Source: Alistipes sp. (GTDB taxonomy: Bacteria > Bacteroidota > Bacteroidia > Bacteroidales > Rikenellaceae). From it: a stretch of 64,000 nucleotides of DNA. The notes under the pieces were generated by a model. It was not told the origin of the DNA. It was given only the letters and a program-made list of their open reading frames with translations, and made no database searches. How positions within the stretch are numbered: the stretch's first letter is position 1; every line of letters begins with the position of its first letter. The stretch is from NCBI GenBank assembly GCA_017935185.1, contig JAGBIC010000006.1, positions 62,001 to 126,000 on the forward strand, written 5' to 3'. Shown here piece after piece: positions 38,294-46,205 of this stretch. Position numbers and translations under genes: made by a program.

Positions 38294-38366
38294 AAAAAGC
38301 CTCTCTCCTATTAGGGAGAAAGGCTTTATATTATTATAGCAGTAATATATATACAACCTTTCTCCC
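38294..38366 (-). promoter_or_regulatory. Transcription attenuator of the ilv-leu operon (antiterminator / terminator)
   Basis: On the minus strand the RNA contains GGGAGAAAGG (38366-38357), beginning two bases after the leader-peptide stop. It is an exact 10-base complement of CCTTTCTCCC (38323-38314). That second segment is also the 5' arm of a terminator: AAAGCCTTTCTCC pairs with GGAGAGAGGCTTT around CTAATA, with one G-U pair, followed by a T-run (38327-38294). The two structures cannot form together. A ribosome stalled in the Ile/Leu/Val run would leave the first segment free, favouring read-through. A ribosome reaching the stop would cover it, favouring termination. The arms are seen directly; the mechanism is inferred from the known logic of his/ilv/leu attenuators. 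Confidence 0.9.
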
Positions 38367-38367
38367 G

Positions 38368-38424
38368 TTATCTGCGCAAGACCACGAGGATTAGGTTAAT
38401 AATGATGAACAAACCGCTATACAT
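38368..38424 (-). CDS. Leader peptide of the branched-chain amino acid operon (18 residues)
   Basis: The frame reads MYSGLFIIINLILVVLRR and stops with TAA. Ten of its 18 residues are Ile, Leu or Val, in an almost unbroken run from residue 7 to 16, the exact amino acids made by the operon. It begins about 25 bases after the predicted transcript start and ends two bases before the antiterminator arm. The peptide should act only by ribosome stalling when charged tRNA-Ile, -Leu or -Val is scarce. It is too short for routine gene callers. Confidence 0.9.
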   Translation of the reverse strand: MYSGLFIIINLILVVLRR

Positions 38425-38455
38425 AAAATTCGCAATTAGCTTTATTAGTTAGGTG

Positions 38456-38486
38456 CAAATGTAATAGTAAAAATTATTAAAAACAA
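38456..38486 (-). promoter_or_regulatory. Promoter of the ilv-leu operon
   Basis: On the minus strand TTG (38486-38484), a 20-bp A/T-rich spacer and TACATTTG (38463-38456) match the Bacteroidota -33/-7 pattern exactly. The transcript should start near 38449, ahead of the leader peptide. Confidence 0.85.
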
Positions 38487-38545
38487 GAAAAATCTTTAAA
38501 TTATTGCATATGTATTCTGACTAATATTCGTTAACTTACGTTAAG

Positions 38546-38587
38546 TAGCTGAAAATAAAAAGAATACCCATTTTGAATATTGGGTAT
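38546..38587 (-). terminator. Second terminator candidate downstream of the GH76 gene
   Basis: ATACCCA and TGGGTAT pair around a 10-base A/T loop. On the minus strand the stem is followed by TCTTTTTATTTTC. With the hairpin nearer the GH76 gene it forms a tandem stop just before the ilv-leu promoter. Between this and the promoter (38487-38545) I see only A/T-rich DNA. Confidence 0.6.
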
Positions 38588-38644
38588 ATATTCCTAACAA
38601 AATGTAAGTAACCGCAAATTTATTTGAAGGTTTTATATAAAGCA

Positions 38645-38690
38645 AGCCTCGCTACGTCATCGTTTTGGCTCTTCGACGTGTAGCGAGGCT
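38645..38690 (-). terminator. Terminator-like hairpin after the GH76 gene
   Basis: AGCCTCGCTAC and GTAGCGAGGCT are perfect 11-bp arms, with GTC and GAC able to add inner pairs. The U-run after it on the minus strand is weak (TTGCTTTATATAAAA), so it may work with the second hairpin downstream. Confidence 0.65.
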
Positions 38691-38707
38691 ATAAATTTTA
38701 ATCTGAA

Positions 38708-39952
38708 TTATTTTTTCAGAGGCTTCAATACGCACATAGCCTCCATAAGCATGCAGCCTGAAAGGTGAGGTGTCAGCTGCACATTCTCATCATCGGCAGG
38801 GGCTTTCCACCAATTTCCACCATACAGCATTGTGTTGTGATTTATGCCGTTGTCTGCCATGATTGTGGCGAGGTTGGTCAAATAGTCATGGTACTTCTTG
38901 CGGGTGTCGAAATCGAGGGTGGGTTCGTTGATGAGTTTTACAAAGTAGCGGAAGAATATACCGTGGAACAGGCCTCCGTCACCATCTGTGGCATTATCAA
39001 GCGCACCCCTATTTTTCGACATCTGCTCAATTACATAATTGGCGGCCTTTTTTGCATCCTCAAGATATTGCTTGTCGCCTGTAATATTATAAAGCTCATG
39101 TGCTGCGCCAAGGAATGTTCCCTGATTGTATGTGAATATCCAATTCTTCTGGATTTTACCACTCTTCGACATGTTGTCATAAACTGCACCTGTCTCGGCG
39201 TTGAACAGATTTGCTTTTAGCCATGCGAAAATTTTCTTTGCTTCAGTAAGGTACTCCTCTTTGGCCTTGCCTCCGCTAACGCCAGACTTGTCAAAGAATC
39301 TGTATAGGCGGGCTGCTATAAGCGCCGCAGGGCCATTAGAACAGGCATTTTTTGACTTTTCAACATCGGTTTTCCATGTGATACCACCATACCATGGCGC
39401 TTCATCTTCAGGGCCCCATGTCGGCCATATCCATTGGTCATACATTTGGCGGGCCTTCTTGAAATATTCGATATTGCCGGTGCTGTCAAACATGCGGATC
39501 TGTGCCAATACCATCCACTCCATATCGTCTACAAATACATTCCACCATGGATCTTCGTCACGCCCCGAGAAGTTGTAACGGGGTGCGCCATCCCACCATA
39601 ATGAATACATATCGAGATATTGTTTTTTGTTGCTGCGCAGGTACGCATCCACCATAACATCCATGGCATGGGCTTGTGGCCAATAGTGGTTGGTCGTCAT
39701 GTTTGAGAGGTTGCTGCCATAGTTGAAATAATAGCGGTCGGCGTAACCTTCAAAGTTGGCTCCCCAGAACTTATCAATAAGGGCTTGTGACATCCCTTCC
39801 GCCATCAGATTCCAGTATTTTTTATTCTTTTTGGCCGGTAATTTTACCTTTTTCACGCTTTGTGCGTTTGAGATACTCGGTGTGGCGGCCATAAGCTGAC
39901 AAGAATTGATTGCCAAACCGATGGTTAATAGAGTGATGAGGATTTTTTTCAT
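38708..39952 (-). CDS. Glycoside hydrolase family 76 enzyme (alpha-1,6-mannanase type)
   Basis: A secreted hydrolase whose family attacks alpha-1,6-mannan backbones, such as those of yeast cell walls. It has an N-terminal signal peptide (core LITLLTIGLAINSC; the Cys could be a lipobox but fits poorly) and an (alpha/alpha)6 catalytic domain (about residues 40-412). The paired catalytic aspartates are in FVDDMEWM (about residue 140), and SKNACSNGPAALIAARLY is typical of the family. The metallophosphoesterase gene is two bases upstream. No SusC/SusD pair is adjacent, so this is not a standard polysaccharide-utilisation locus. Confidence 0.85.
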   Translation of the reverse strand: MKKILITLLTIGLAINSCQLMAATPSISNAQSVKKVKLPAKKNKKYWNLMAEGMSQALIDKFWGANFEGYADRYYFNYGSNLSNMTTNHYWPQAHAMDVMVDAYLRSNKKQYLDMYSLWWDGAPRYNFSGRDEDPWWNVFVDDMEWMVLAQIRMFDSTGNIEYFKKARQMYDQWIWPTWGPEDEAPWYGGITWKTDVEKSKNACSNGPAALIAARLYRFFDKSGVSGGKAKEEYLTEAKKIFAWLKANLFNAETGAVYDNMSKSGKIQKNWIFTYNQGTFLGAAHELYNITGDKQYLEDAKKAANYVIEQMSKNRGALDNATDGDGGLFHGIFFRYFVKLINEPTLDFDTRKKYHDYLTNLATIMADNGINHNTMLYGGNWWKAPADDENVQLTPHLSGCMLMEAMCVLKPLKK

Positions 39953-39954
39953 AA

Positions 39955-41079
39955 TTATTCGATTACTATATTAAATTGGTCGTATGATTCTGTACGCCAT
40001 GCCAAATGCTGTGTCAGACGCGATTGAGCAAATAGTGCCGAGAAGGTCCTGACTCCGATGGTCTTGCCGTCGGGCTTGAACTCGAGGATGCGCAACCATC
40101 CATCGCCACCGTTGCCGTTCCAATTGCCGTCACCCTGTTGTGAGTTGAACATCATCTGGTGTATATCCCTGCCATCGGCAGCCTTGTCGGTGCGGAAAGA
40201 ACTTGTGGGCTTAAAGTCTACCTTGTTGTTATCATTGTATTTGGGTACGCTGCCTGTGTGTCCACATAGCACAAGGCAGATGTTTTTCGAATTGTATACC
40301 AACTTCTGCCATACATCTTCGGGCCAATTGCATGGGCGCAGAGTATATCCCTCTTTGGTGATGCGGTCGCCGCCTGTGTGGAGCCATGAGTGGGTTAAGA
40401 TGATGACCTTATGACTCTTGAATCGCTCCGATTCAATCAGCTCTTTAGCCCAAGTCAGCACCTCGTCGCGGGGAGCAAACTCAAAAGTCAGAATCAGAAT
40501 ATTACCCCATGCCTTGTCTTTAAACTCGTAAGCAGAATTTTCCATTGTGTGTACTCCCTGCCAATTGGGGCAGGTGGCAACCAAAGTCTTCTCAAATTTA
40601 ATGTTGCGCTCGGGGTGGATATACTCGGGAGCAATGGTGTGGCGGTCTGTGGCCGTGATATGGCCTATGTCGTGATTACCCTGTGCTACGACATAGGGAA
40701 TTCGATTGTCAAGGCGGCTCAATGCTCGTGATACTGCTTCCCACTGTTGACGACCCGTCTGATCCCCATTATAGTCGTTGGGGAGAGGGCCTGATATTAC
40801 TTTGCCATTTTGCTCGACCATGTCGCCTGTAAATAGAGCTGCTTTAATATTCAGACGCTCTATGTTTTGAGCAATCCACGCCGTTTGTAACTCGAAAAGA
40901 GGCTGGTTGGCTGCAAACTTAACATAGCTCTGCGGGTCGGGGACCATTATCATGCTGAATGAGTTTTCGTCCTCCAGTGCAGGATATACAGGAATTTGCG
41001 GTTCACCTTTTTGTGCAACAACATTGGTAAAGGTTGCTATGGTGAGTAGGGTGAGTAATACTTTCTTCATTATATTCAT
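39955..41079 (-). CDS. Secreted calcineurin-like metallophosphoesterase
   Basis: A two-metal phosphoesterase with a signal peptide ending FTNVVAQ. The metal ligands are visible in order: PDPQSYV (here without the usual DxH), FTGDMVEQNG, QGNHDIGH, LTHSWLHTGG and CGHTGSVP. The first motif normally supplies Asp-X-His, so DPQ is an unusual variant shared by some bacterial members. The substrate is unknown. It lies between ruvB and the GH76 gene with gaps of 21 and 2 bp. MKKVLL at 41070 is a possible alternative start. Confidence 0.85.
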   Translation of the reverse strand: MNIMKKVLLTLLTIATFTNVVAQKGEPQIPVYPALEDENSFSMIMVPDPQSYVKFAANQPLFELQTAWIAQNIERLNIKAALFTGDMVEQNGKVISGPLPNDYNGDQTGRQQWEAVSRALSRLDNRIPYVVAQGNHDIGHITATDRHTIAPEYIHPERNIKFEKTLVATCPNWQGVHTMENSAYEFKDKAWGNILILTFEFAPRDEVLTWAKELIESERFKSHKVIILTHSWLHTGGDRITKEGYTLRPCNWPEDVWQKLVYNSKNICLVLCGHTGSVPKYNDNNKVDFKPTSSFRTDKAADGRDIHQMMFNSQQGDGNWNGNGGDGWLRILEFKPDGKTIGVRTFSALFAQSRLTQHLAWRTESYDQFNIVIE

Positions 41080-41100
41080 CTTTAATTTTTATGTTTATGG

Positions 41101-42114
41101 TTAAAATAGTGAGCCATCTTCGATTTTTGGTGTGAACCCAAGATGATTAAAGGCCAAATCGGTAGCTTCGCGACCGCGGGGTGTTCGCTTGATAAAGCCC
41201 TCCTTTATAAGGAAAGGCTCGTATACATCCTCGATTGTTCCCGCCTCTTCGCCAACTGCGGTGGCTATTGTGTTGAGACCAACGGGCCCGCCCTTAAATT
41301 TCTCGATAATTGTACTCAATATCTTATTGTCCATCTGATCGAGGCCGCGCGAATCGATATTCAGTGCCTGAAGGGCTATGCGTGTAATCTCTAAATCGAT
41401 ATGTCCCTCGCCCTTTACCATGGCGAAGTCACGCACTCGACGCAATAGGGCATTGGCAATACGTGGTGTGCCACGTGAACGGAGTGCAACCTCATGTGCC
41501 GCATCATCGTCAATAGATATGTCGATAATCTTTGCCGAACGTTTTATGATGCCGGCAAGCACAGGGGTGTCGTAGTATTCCAGATGACAGGTGATGCCGA
41601 AACGCGCTCGCAGAGGTGAAGTCAGCAGACCGCTGCGTGTTGTTGCTCCCACCAGGGTGAATGGGGCAAGCTCAATCTGGATTGAGCGAGCCGAAGGGCC
41701 TTTGTCGAGTACTATATCTATCTTGTAATCCTCCATTGCCGAGTAGAGATACTCCTCCACGATGGGGCTCAAGCGGTGAATCTCATCAATGAAAAGCACA
41801 TCGCCGGCATCGAGGTTTGTGAGCAATCCGGCCAAATCGCCCGGCTTGTCCAAAACGGGGCCTGATGTTACCTTCAGTTGCGCTCCCATTTCGTGGGCGA
41901 TGATATTAGCAAGTGTCGTTTTTCCAAGTCCCGGAGGGCCGTGGAGTAGAACGTGGTCGAGTGAATCACCACGCATCAAGGCCGCTTTGATAAAGATTTT
42001 AAGATTGTCGACAATCTTGTCTTGACCCGAAAATGTCGAAAGATCTTGTGGTCTTATGCGGTTTTCAAATTCGAGATCGCTCTCGATATTTCTCATGTTT
42101 CTCTCTATTGCCAT
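41101..42114 (-). CDS. ruvB: Holliday junction branch-migration helicase RuvB
   Basis: The AAA+ motor that with RuvA drives branch migration during recombination. [11 protein letters not shown] is Walker A, DEIHRL is Walker [19 protein letters not shown] is sensor 1 and the arginine region, and a C-terminal winged-helix domain contains [16 protein letters not shown]. The frame is open to 42135, but a -7 box at 42133-42140 overlaps that codon. I therefore chose ATG 42114 (MAIERNMRN). The length becomes 337, as usual. Confidence 0.96.
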   Translation of the reverse strand: MAIERNMRNIESDLEFENRIRPQDLSTFSGQDKIVDNLKIFIKAALMRGDSLDHVLLHGPPGLGKTTLANIIAHEMGAQLKVTSGPVLDKPGDLAGLLTNLDAGDVLFIDEIHRLSPIVEEYLYSAMEDYKIDIVLDKGPSARSIQIELAPFTLVGATTRSGLLTSPLRARFGITCHLEYYDTPVLAGIIKRSAKIIDISIDDDAAHEVALRSRGTPRIANALLRRVRDFAMVKGEGHIDLEITRIALQALNIDSRGLDQMDNKILSTIIEKFKGGPVGLNTIATAVGEEAGTIEDVYEPFLIKEGFIKRTPRGREATDLAFNHLGFTPKIEDGSLF

Positions 42115-42132
42115 ATAAAATTTATTGTCATA

Positions 42133-42140
42133 CAAATATA
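42133..42140 (-). promoter_or_regulatory. -7 box for ruvB
   Basis: On the minus strand it reads TATATTTG, an exact TAnnTTTG. A TTG lies 23 bp upstream, a little far. Transcription would start near 42127, which decides the ruvB start in favour of the ATG at 42114. Confidence 0.55.
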
Positions 42141-42185
42141 CGACATAAAATGATATTTGGATGCAATGTGTGTAGATTATTTTGA

Positions 42186-43166
42186 TTACTTGATTTTGTC
42201 ACCAATCATTAGCGCATCGATTTCGGCTGCTAATTTTTCGGCATCGCTTTCATTTCTAAGGCGTATGTAGCCATGCTTGCGGTCTCTCTTCTTGCCTGTA
42301 ATCCATCGGTTTTCGCCGATTTCATTTACCTCGCAGTAGCCATCGCCGACTTTTTCGATGAAATTGGCAGATTCTTTCCGGAGTAGATATTCTGTAAGCT
42401 GGTCCCAACTGGGGCGTGATGCGAAGTTGTTGTAATGTAGATACGCTTGATATACAGGATGTTCTTTGGGTAGAGTCTCTTTTATTCGCAATCCGCCCGT
42501 CAGTACTTTATTGCCGATTTCCCATCCGCAAAAAAGGATTGGCTTATACCAATTTTGCAGGCAGAAAAGTGTGGAAGTCGGGTCGGGACGATAGAAGTTT
42601 GCCTCTTTGCCGGAAGGGTATTTCCCGCCCATGCAGTACCAATTTTTCACCCTCTTTTTTGCGAGTTTTAAGCCTGAAAAACGTGAGTGTTTATCGGGCG
42701 AAGATTGTAACAGTTGCATGAGGGATGTCAAGTGACCTACGGTGATTATCGTTACCGAGCTGTTTTCGCTTTCGGCAAGAATCCGTCGATAGAGATTTGT
42801 TCCATCTTCAGCCTTTTCGTGGCTGTCAAGTGTGGGGGAAAATGCCTCGCTTATTTGTCGCGTGTAACGAGAGTGGTTTTTGAGCGTCTTTTGCCCTTTG
42901 AGGAATCCTATGGGAATATCGGGTTGTCCGTAAAAATTGCATATCGCACTAACGCATAGCGGTGCGTAGGGGTCGTCGCTTGTGACGATAATTGCAGCCA
43001 GCTCTATCTCGTTGTTGTTGTGCATGTTGAGCAACATGGCCAAAGCTCCGACATCGTCTACGTCTGAATCTATGTCGGTGTCGAATATAACTCGTGGTTG
43101 GGCAAATACTAACCATGGCAGCATGAGTAGAATAGGGAGTAATAATCTGTGGGGAATAATTTTCAT
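42186..43166 (-). CDS. Secreted nucleoside hydrolase-like protein
   Basis: It resembles inosine-uridine preferring nucleoside hydrolases, which split ribonucleosides into base and ribose. There is a signal peptide (core [16 protein letters not shown]) and the N-terminal calcium-site motif [23 protein letters not shown] follows where the family has the conserved T-N-V type segment. The 326-residue length fits. The export signal is unusual compared with cytoplasmic family members but common for Bacteroidota relatives; the substrate may not be a nucleoside. It has its own promoter. Confidence 0.82.
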   Translation of the reverse strand: MKIIPHRLLLPILLMLPWLVFAQPRVIFDTDIDSDVDDVGALAMLLNMHNNNEIELAAIIVTSDDPYAPLCVSAICNFYGQPDIPIGFLKGQKTLKNHSRYTRQISEAFSPTLDSHEKAEDGTNLYRRILAESENSSVTIITVGHLTSLMQLLQSSPDKHSRFSGLKLAKKRVKNWYCMGGKYPSGKEANFYRPDPTSTLFCLQNWYKPILFCGWEIGNKVLTGGLRIKETLPKEHPVYQAYLHYNNFASRPSWDQLTEYLLRKESANFIEKVGDGYCEVNEIGENRWITGKKRDRKHGYIRLRNESDAEKLAAEIDALMIGDKIK

Positions 43167-43186
43167 AATTTGTCAACTCTATTGCA

Positions 43187-43194
43187 CAAATATA
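43187..43194 (-). promoter_or_regulatory. -7 box for the nucleoside hydrolase-like gene
   Basis: TATATTTG on the minus strand, an exact TAnnTTTG match, 20 bases upstream of the ATG at 43166. No clear TTG lies at -33. Confidence 0.5.
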
Positions 43195-43307
43195 ATGAAA
43201 AATGTCTTTTGTGTAGCTTGTGGCGTCGAAATGGGTGTAAATTGCCCGCGAGAGTCCGAGTTGAATGTGAAATTCACCGAAAATAGTATTATAAATGTCT
43301 AAATCGA

Positions 43308-43343
43308 TTGTATTTTGAAATAAAAACACTATCTTTGATAGTG
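43308..43343 (+). promoter_or_regulatory. Promoter with overlapping palindrome, reading toward the S24-like regulator
   Basis: TTG (43308-43310), a 19-bp spacer and TATCTTTG (43330-43337) match the Bacteroidota promoter. The -7 box lies inside the palindrome CACTATC-TTT-GATAGTG (43327-43343). The transcript would start near 43344 and pass through the complement of tRNA-Arg before the regulator ATG at 43483. A palindrome over the -7 box upstream of a repressor-type gene suggests autoregulation. Confidence 0.6.
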
Positions 43344-43359
43344 CGAAAGAGTATGTATG

Positions 43360-43381
43360 AAAAACGGGGCCTTCGCCCCGC
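43360..43381 (-). terminator. Terminator of tRNA-Arg
   Basis: On the minus strand CGGGGC pairs with GCCCCG around GAAG, followed by TTTTT. It begins about five bases after the tRNA 3' end. On the plus strand it could also form, but without a T-run. Confidence 0.9.
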
Positions 43382-43385
43382 ATTG

Positions 43386-43457
43386 TGACCTCGAAAGGAT
43401 TCGAACCTTCATCGTAAGAACCGGAATCTTATATTCTATCCATTGAACTACGAGGCC
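43386..43457 (-). tRNA. tRNA-Arg, anticodon CCG
   Basis: The cloverleaf was folded by hand. Acceptor GGCCTCG pairs with CGAGGTC (one G-U). The D-arm is GTTC..GAAT, the anticodon stem TAAGA/TCTTA has the loop TTCCGGT, and the T-arm GAAGG/CCTTT has the loop TTCGAAT. The anticodon CCG reads the arginine codon CGG. The discriminator is A, and CCA is not encoded in the DNA (CAATG follows). The length is 72. Confidence 0.95.
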
Positions 43458-43482
43458 GTCGATGCAAAGATTGTAAAAAAAA

Positions 43483-44118
43483 ATGGATATGACAAATGTA
43501 AACTCAAATTGGGATAGATTGGCGAGCGTAATTCGTTGGGCGAATATGTCAGTCAACTATTTTGGGCGTCATATCGGTTTGGCTAGGTCGGAGACTCTTT
43601 ATCAGATAAAGGCGGGACACAATGGTATTTCACAAAATCTCGCTCGTCGCATTGTGGAAAAATTCCCCGAGATAAGCCTTGGATGGCTGCTTTCGGGCGA
43701 GGGGGAGATGTTTGCCGGCGGAAAAGGCGGTAAAATCCCATTTTACGATTGCGATGTGTGCGGGCAGTTGCTTCGGCAATTGTCGCAGGCAGAGGCTCGT
43801 TGCAGATTGAATATTCCGCTTTTGGAGGAGTGCGATTTGGCAGCGCGGAGCTATGATGTCGCCATGAGTGGCGAAATAATGGCAGGATCAATAGTATTTT
43901 TGAAACATACGGTCACGGATGCCATAATTCCTGGTGGAATTTATGTCGTCGTATGCGAAAATTATGTACTTTTGCGTAAGGTGTACCCGATAAAATCCGA
44001 GGTTGGCGGAGCTGAGCTGACGCTGGAGTCGGCAGATGGTAATCATAATGTGATAAAACTCTCTGTCAATGAGGTTCGGGATTTGTATCGTGTAGTTGGA
44101 AATTTGAAATTAGGATAA
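43483..44118 (+). CDS. HTH transcriptional regulator with LexA/S24-like C-terminal domain
   Basis: A 211-residue probable DNA-binding protein. The N-terminal part (about residues 1-70) resembles a CI/XRE-type helix-turn-helix (SVNYFGRHIGLARSETLYQI, then LARRIVEKFPEISLGWLLSGEG). The C-terminal half (about 110-211) follows the S24 fold pattern: VAMSGEIMAGSIVFL where catalytic members have a G-D-S-M motif, then PGGIYVVVCENYVLLRKVY where they have the lysine. The serine of the Ser-Lys pair seems to be missing, so self-cleavage is doubtful. It lies 58 bp before the histidine kinase. No phage genes are near, so a prophage repressor is unlikely. Confidence 0.75.
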   Translation: MDMTNVNSNWDRLASVIRWANMSVNYFGRHIGLARSETLYQIKAGHNGISQNLARRIVEKFPEISLGWLLSGEGEMFAGGKGGKIPFYDCDVCGQLLRQLSQAEARCRLNIPLLEECDLAARSYDVAMSGEIMAGSIVFLKHTVTDAIIPGGIYVVVCENYVLLRKVYPIKSEVGGAELTLESADGNHNVIKLSVNEVRDLYRVVGNLKLG

Positions 44119-44175
44119 AATATTTTATAGTATAAATAACCTTTGCCGGAGCGGGGTGAAAAGATAATAGGAACT

Positions 44176-45219
44176 ATGATTATCAAAACAAAAGAAAATG
44201 CGTCTTTGTTGATGGCCGGAGTTGCGGCTGTTATTGTTAGTGTGGTTATGCTGCTATGTGGGGTTGTATGGTGGCAGATTGCGTGCGTTGCGCTGGCTGT
44301 ATTTGCCGTGATGGCAATCTTTTCGCTATATATGATGAAATCGTATGTGGCATATAAGCTGAAGCCTATCTATTCGATGGTTTTGTCACGTCATGTAAAG
44401 GCCGCCGAGATTGTGGATGAGATGAAGGATAAACATGTCGAGAATATCTCTGAGGAACTTACGGCGTGGGCCGATGATAACGATAAGGAGATTGCTCGCC
44501 TGAAGCAGAATGAAACCTTCCGCAAGCAATATCTTGGTAATGTCGCACATGAGTTGAAAACCCCCATTTTCAATATTCAGGGCTACATCTCAACACTCTT
44601 GGATGGAGGTTTGGAGGATGAACTTATCAATCGCAAATATCTGGAGCGTGCCGAGAAGAGTATCGATCGTCTGATTAACATCGTTAATGATTTGGATACC
44701 ATATCAAAGCTCGAGAATGATATGAACCGTCTGAAGAACGATAATTTCGATATCGTGGCGTTGGCTAAAGAGATTGCCGAGCAGCTTGAGATTGAGGCGG
44801 CAAAGAAGAATATCAAACTTACGGTACGCGGTGCGGATTCCCTACCTTCGATGTTCAATGTTTCGGCCGATAAGCATTTTGTTGGTCAGGTGCTTGTAAA
44901 TTTGATTATCAATTCTATCCACTATGGTAAGGAGGGCGGTTCTACTCGCATCAAGTTCCGCGATATGATGGATAAGGTACTTGTAGAGGTGGTAGATACA
45001 GGTGTGGGTATCAGCAAGCAGGATATGCCTCGTATCTTCGAGCGTTTCTATCGAGTAGACAAGAGTCGTTCGCGTGAGCAGGGTGGTACAGGCCTTGGTC
45101 TTGCTATTGTGAAGCATATTGTTGAGGCTCATGGTGAGCGAATAACCGTTAGCAGTGAGTTGGGAGTCGGTACGACCTTCGCCTTTACTCTTAAGAAAGC
45201 CTCTGCGGGCAATAAATAA
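44176..45219 (+). CDS. Membrane sensor histidine kinase, small-sensor type
   Basis: A 347-residue PhoR/SenX3-like kinase. Two transmembrane helices (about residues 10-30 and 35-58) are joined by only a few residues, so there is almost no periplasmic sensor. A helical linker (about 60-115) leads to the HisKA box NVAHELKTPIFN with phospho-His near residue 125. The HATPase domain has NLIINSIHYG (N box), VDTGVGI (G1), FERFYRVDKSRS (F) and GGTGLGLAIVKHI (G2). ATG 44176 is used; an upstream TTG frame adds unrelated residues. No response regulator gene is adjacent. PorY-like pairing with PorX, encoded about 15 kb away, is possible but unproven. Confidence 0.9.
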   Translation: MIIKTKENASLLMAGVAAVIVSVVMLLCGVVWWQIACVALAVFAVMAIFSLYMMKSYVAYKLKPIYSMVLSRHVKAAEIVDEMKDKHVENISEELTAWADDNDKEIARLKQNETFRKQYLGNVAHELKTPIFNIQGYISTLLDGGLEDELINRKYLERAEKSIDRLINIVNDLDTISKLENDMNRLKNDNFDIVALAKEIAEQLEIEAAKKNIKLTVRGADSLPSMFNVSADKHFVGQVLVNLIINSIHYGKEGGSTRIKFRDMMDKVLVEVVDTGVGISKQDMPRIFERFYRVDKSRSREQGGTGLGLAIVKHIVEAHGERITVSSELGVGTTFAFTLKKASAGNK

Positions 45220-45237
45220 ATGATAAACTAACCTATC

Positions 45238-45269
45238 CGGTATACTTCGTATGGGGTATGCCGTTTTTT
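45238..45269 (+). terminator. Terminator after the histidine kinase
   Basis: CGGTATAC pairs with GTATGCCG (one G-U pair) and is followed by six T residues. It separates the regulator-kinase unit from lgt. Confidence 0.82.
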
Positions 45270-45281
45270 GTATAAGATAGC

Positions 45282-46205
45282 ATGCTTAACGATTTTCTGT
45301 ATATTGTTTGGGATGTTGACCCTGCAATTTTTACCATAGGCAATTTTGAGTTGCGATATTATGGCTTGATGTGGGCCGTCACATTCATCCTCGGAGAACG
45401 ATTCTTCACATCATTCATACGCCGTGAGGGCTTTCGCCAGCAGGTTGTCGAGACAGGCTTCGTGTGGATTGTTCTAGGAGCTGTTTTGGGAGCGCGCATA
45501 GGCCATTGTATGTTTTACGAATTCTCGTATTACATCACAAAACCTTGGGCTATAATTACCGAGTTTCGTAATGGCGGTATGGCCAGCCACGGGTCGGCAT
45601 TGGGTATGCTTTTGGGTATGTGGATAACTTGCCGTAAACATAAAATGCCTTATGTCTGGTGGCTTGACCGTATCATGATTCCTGTGGCGATTGGCGGAGC
45701 ATTGGTGCGTATCGGCAATTTGATGAATTCCGAAATTGTAGGTAATATCACCACAGTGCCGTGGGGCTTTCAGTTCGTTCGCAACTATAATCTTCCCGTT
45801 GCGGAGGTGCCGGTGCAACACCCAGCACAATTGTATGAGGCGCTTTGTTATGTTATAACATTTGTGATATTGTTGTATTGTTACTATAAGAAAGATGAGG
45901 GGCGCCGTCATCCGGGCGTGATGTTCAGTATCGGTCTGTTCGGCATATTCCTCACTCGCATATTTGTCGAAATGGTAAAGGTTGACCAGAGCGATTTCGA
46001 GGCCGGCATGTTGCTTAATATGGGGCAGTTGTTGAGCGTGCCGTTCGTGCTGCTTGCTATTTGGATGTTGTGGCAGGCTAAAAAAGGTCGTTTCCCTGTT
46101 GGATTGCCCAATAAAGATAATGCCGACAAGGATGCTGCTTGCCACGTGCAGGAGATAGAGAAACCCAAAGTGAAAAATAAAAACAAACCTCATAAGAAAT
46201 GGTAG
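45282..46205 (+). CDS. lgt: Prolipoprotein diacylglyceryl transferase
   Basis: The inner-membrane enzyme that attaches diacylglycerol to the lipobox cysteine, the first step of lipoprotein maturation. It has about seven transmembrane helices. The conserved motifs are LRYYGLMWA, GGMASHGSALGM and ALVRIGNLMNSEIVG, the Lgt signature with the essential Arg and Asn. AEVPVQHPAQLYEA follows. A Lys-rich C-terminal tail ends the 307-residue protein. It would process the many lipoproteins encoded in this window. The next gene overlaps its end by seven bases. Confidence 0.96.
   Translation: MLNDFLYIVWDVDPAIFTIGNFELRYYGLMWAVTFILGERFFTSFIRREGFRQQVVETGFVWIVLGAVLGARIGHCMFYEFSYYITKPWAIITEFRNGGMASHGSALGMLLGMWITCRKHKMPYVWWLDRIMIPVAIGGALVRIGNLMNSEIVGNITTVPWGFQFVRNYNLPVAEVPVQHPAQLYEALCYVITFVILLYCYYKKDEGRRHPGVMFSIGLFGIFLTRIFVEMVKVDQSDFEAGMLLNMGQLLSVPFVLLAIWMLWQAKKGRFPVGLPNKDNADKDAACHVQEIEKPKVKNKNKPHKKW

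Noticed and set aside
38290-38430. T-box riboswitch as the control of the ilv-leu operon
   Set aside because: No specifier stem or T-box sequence is visible, and a leader peptide with matching codons explains the structures better.
38708-39952. Polysaccharide-utilisation locus around the GH76 gene
   Set aside because: No SusC, SusD or sensor-regulator gene is adjacent.
43386-44118. Prophage or island inserted at tRNA-Arg
   Set aside because: No integrase, no direct repeat of the tRNA end and no phage genes; neighbours are ordinary chromosomal genes.
44119-44175. Promoter TAACCTTTG before the histidine kinase
   Set aside because: The spacing between TA and TTTG is three bases, not two, and no -33 element fits; the kinase is probably read from the regulator promoter.
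45474-46193. Minus-strand frame of 239 codons
   Set aside because: It is antisense to lgt, whose motifs are intact; composition (many His, Ile) is that of a shadow frame.
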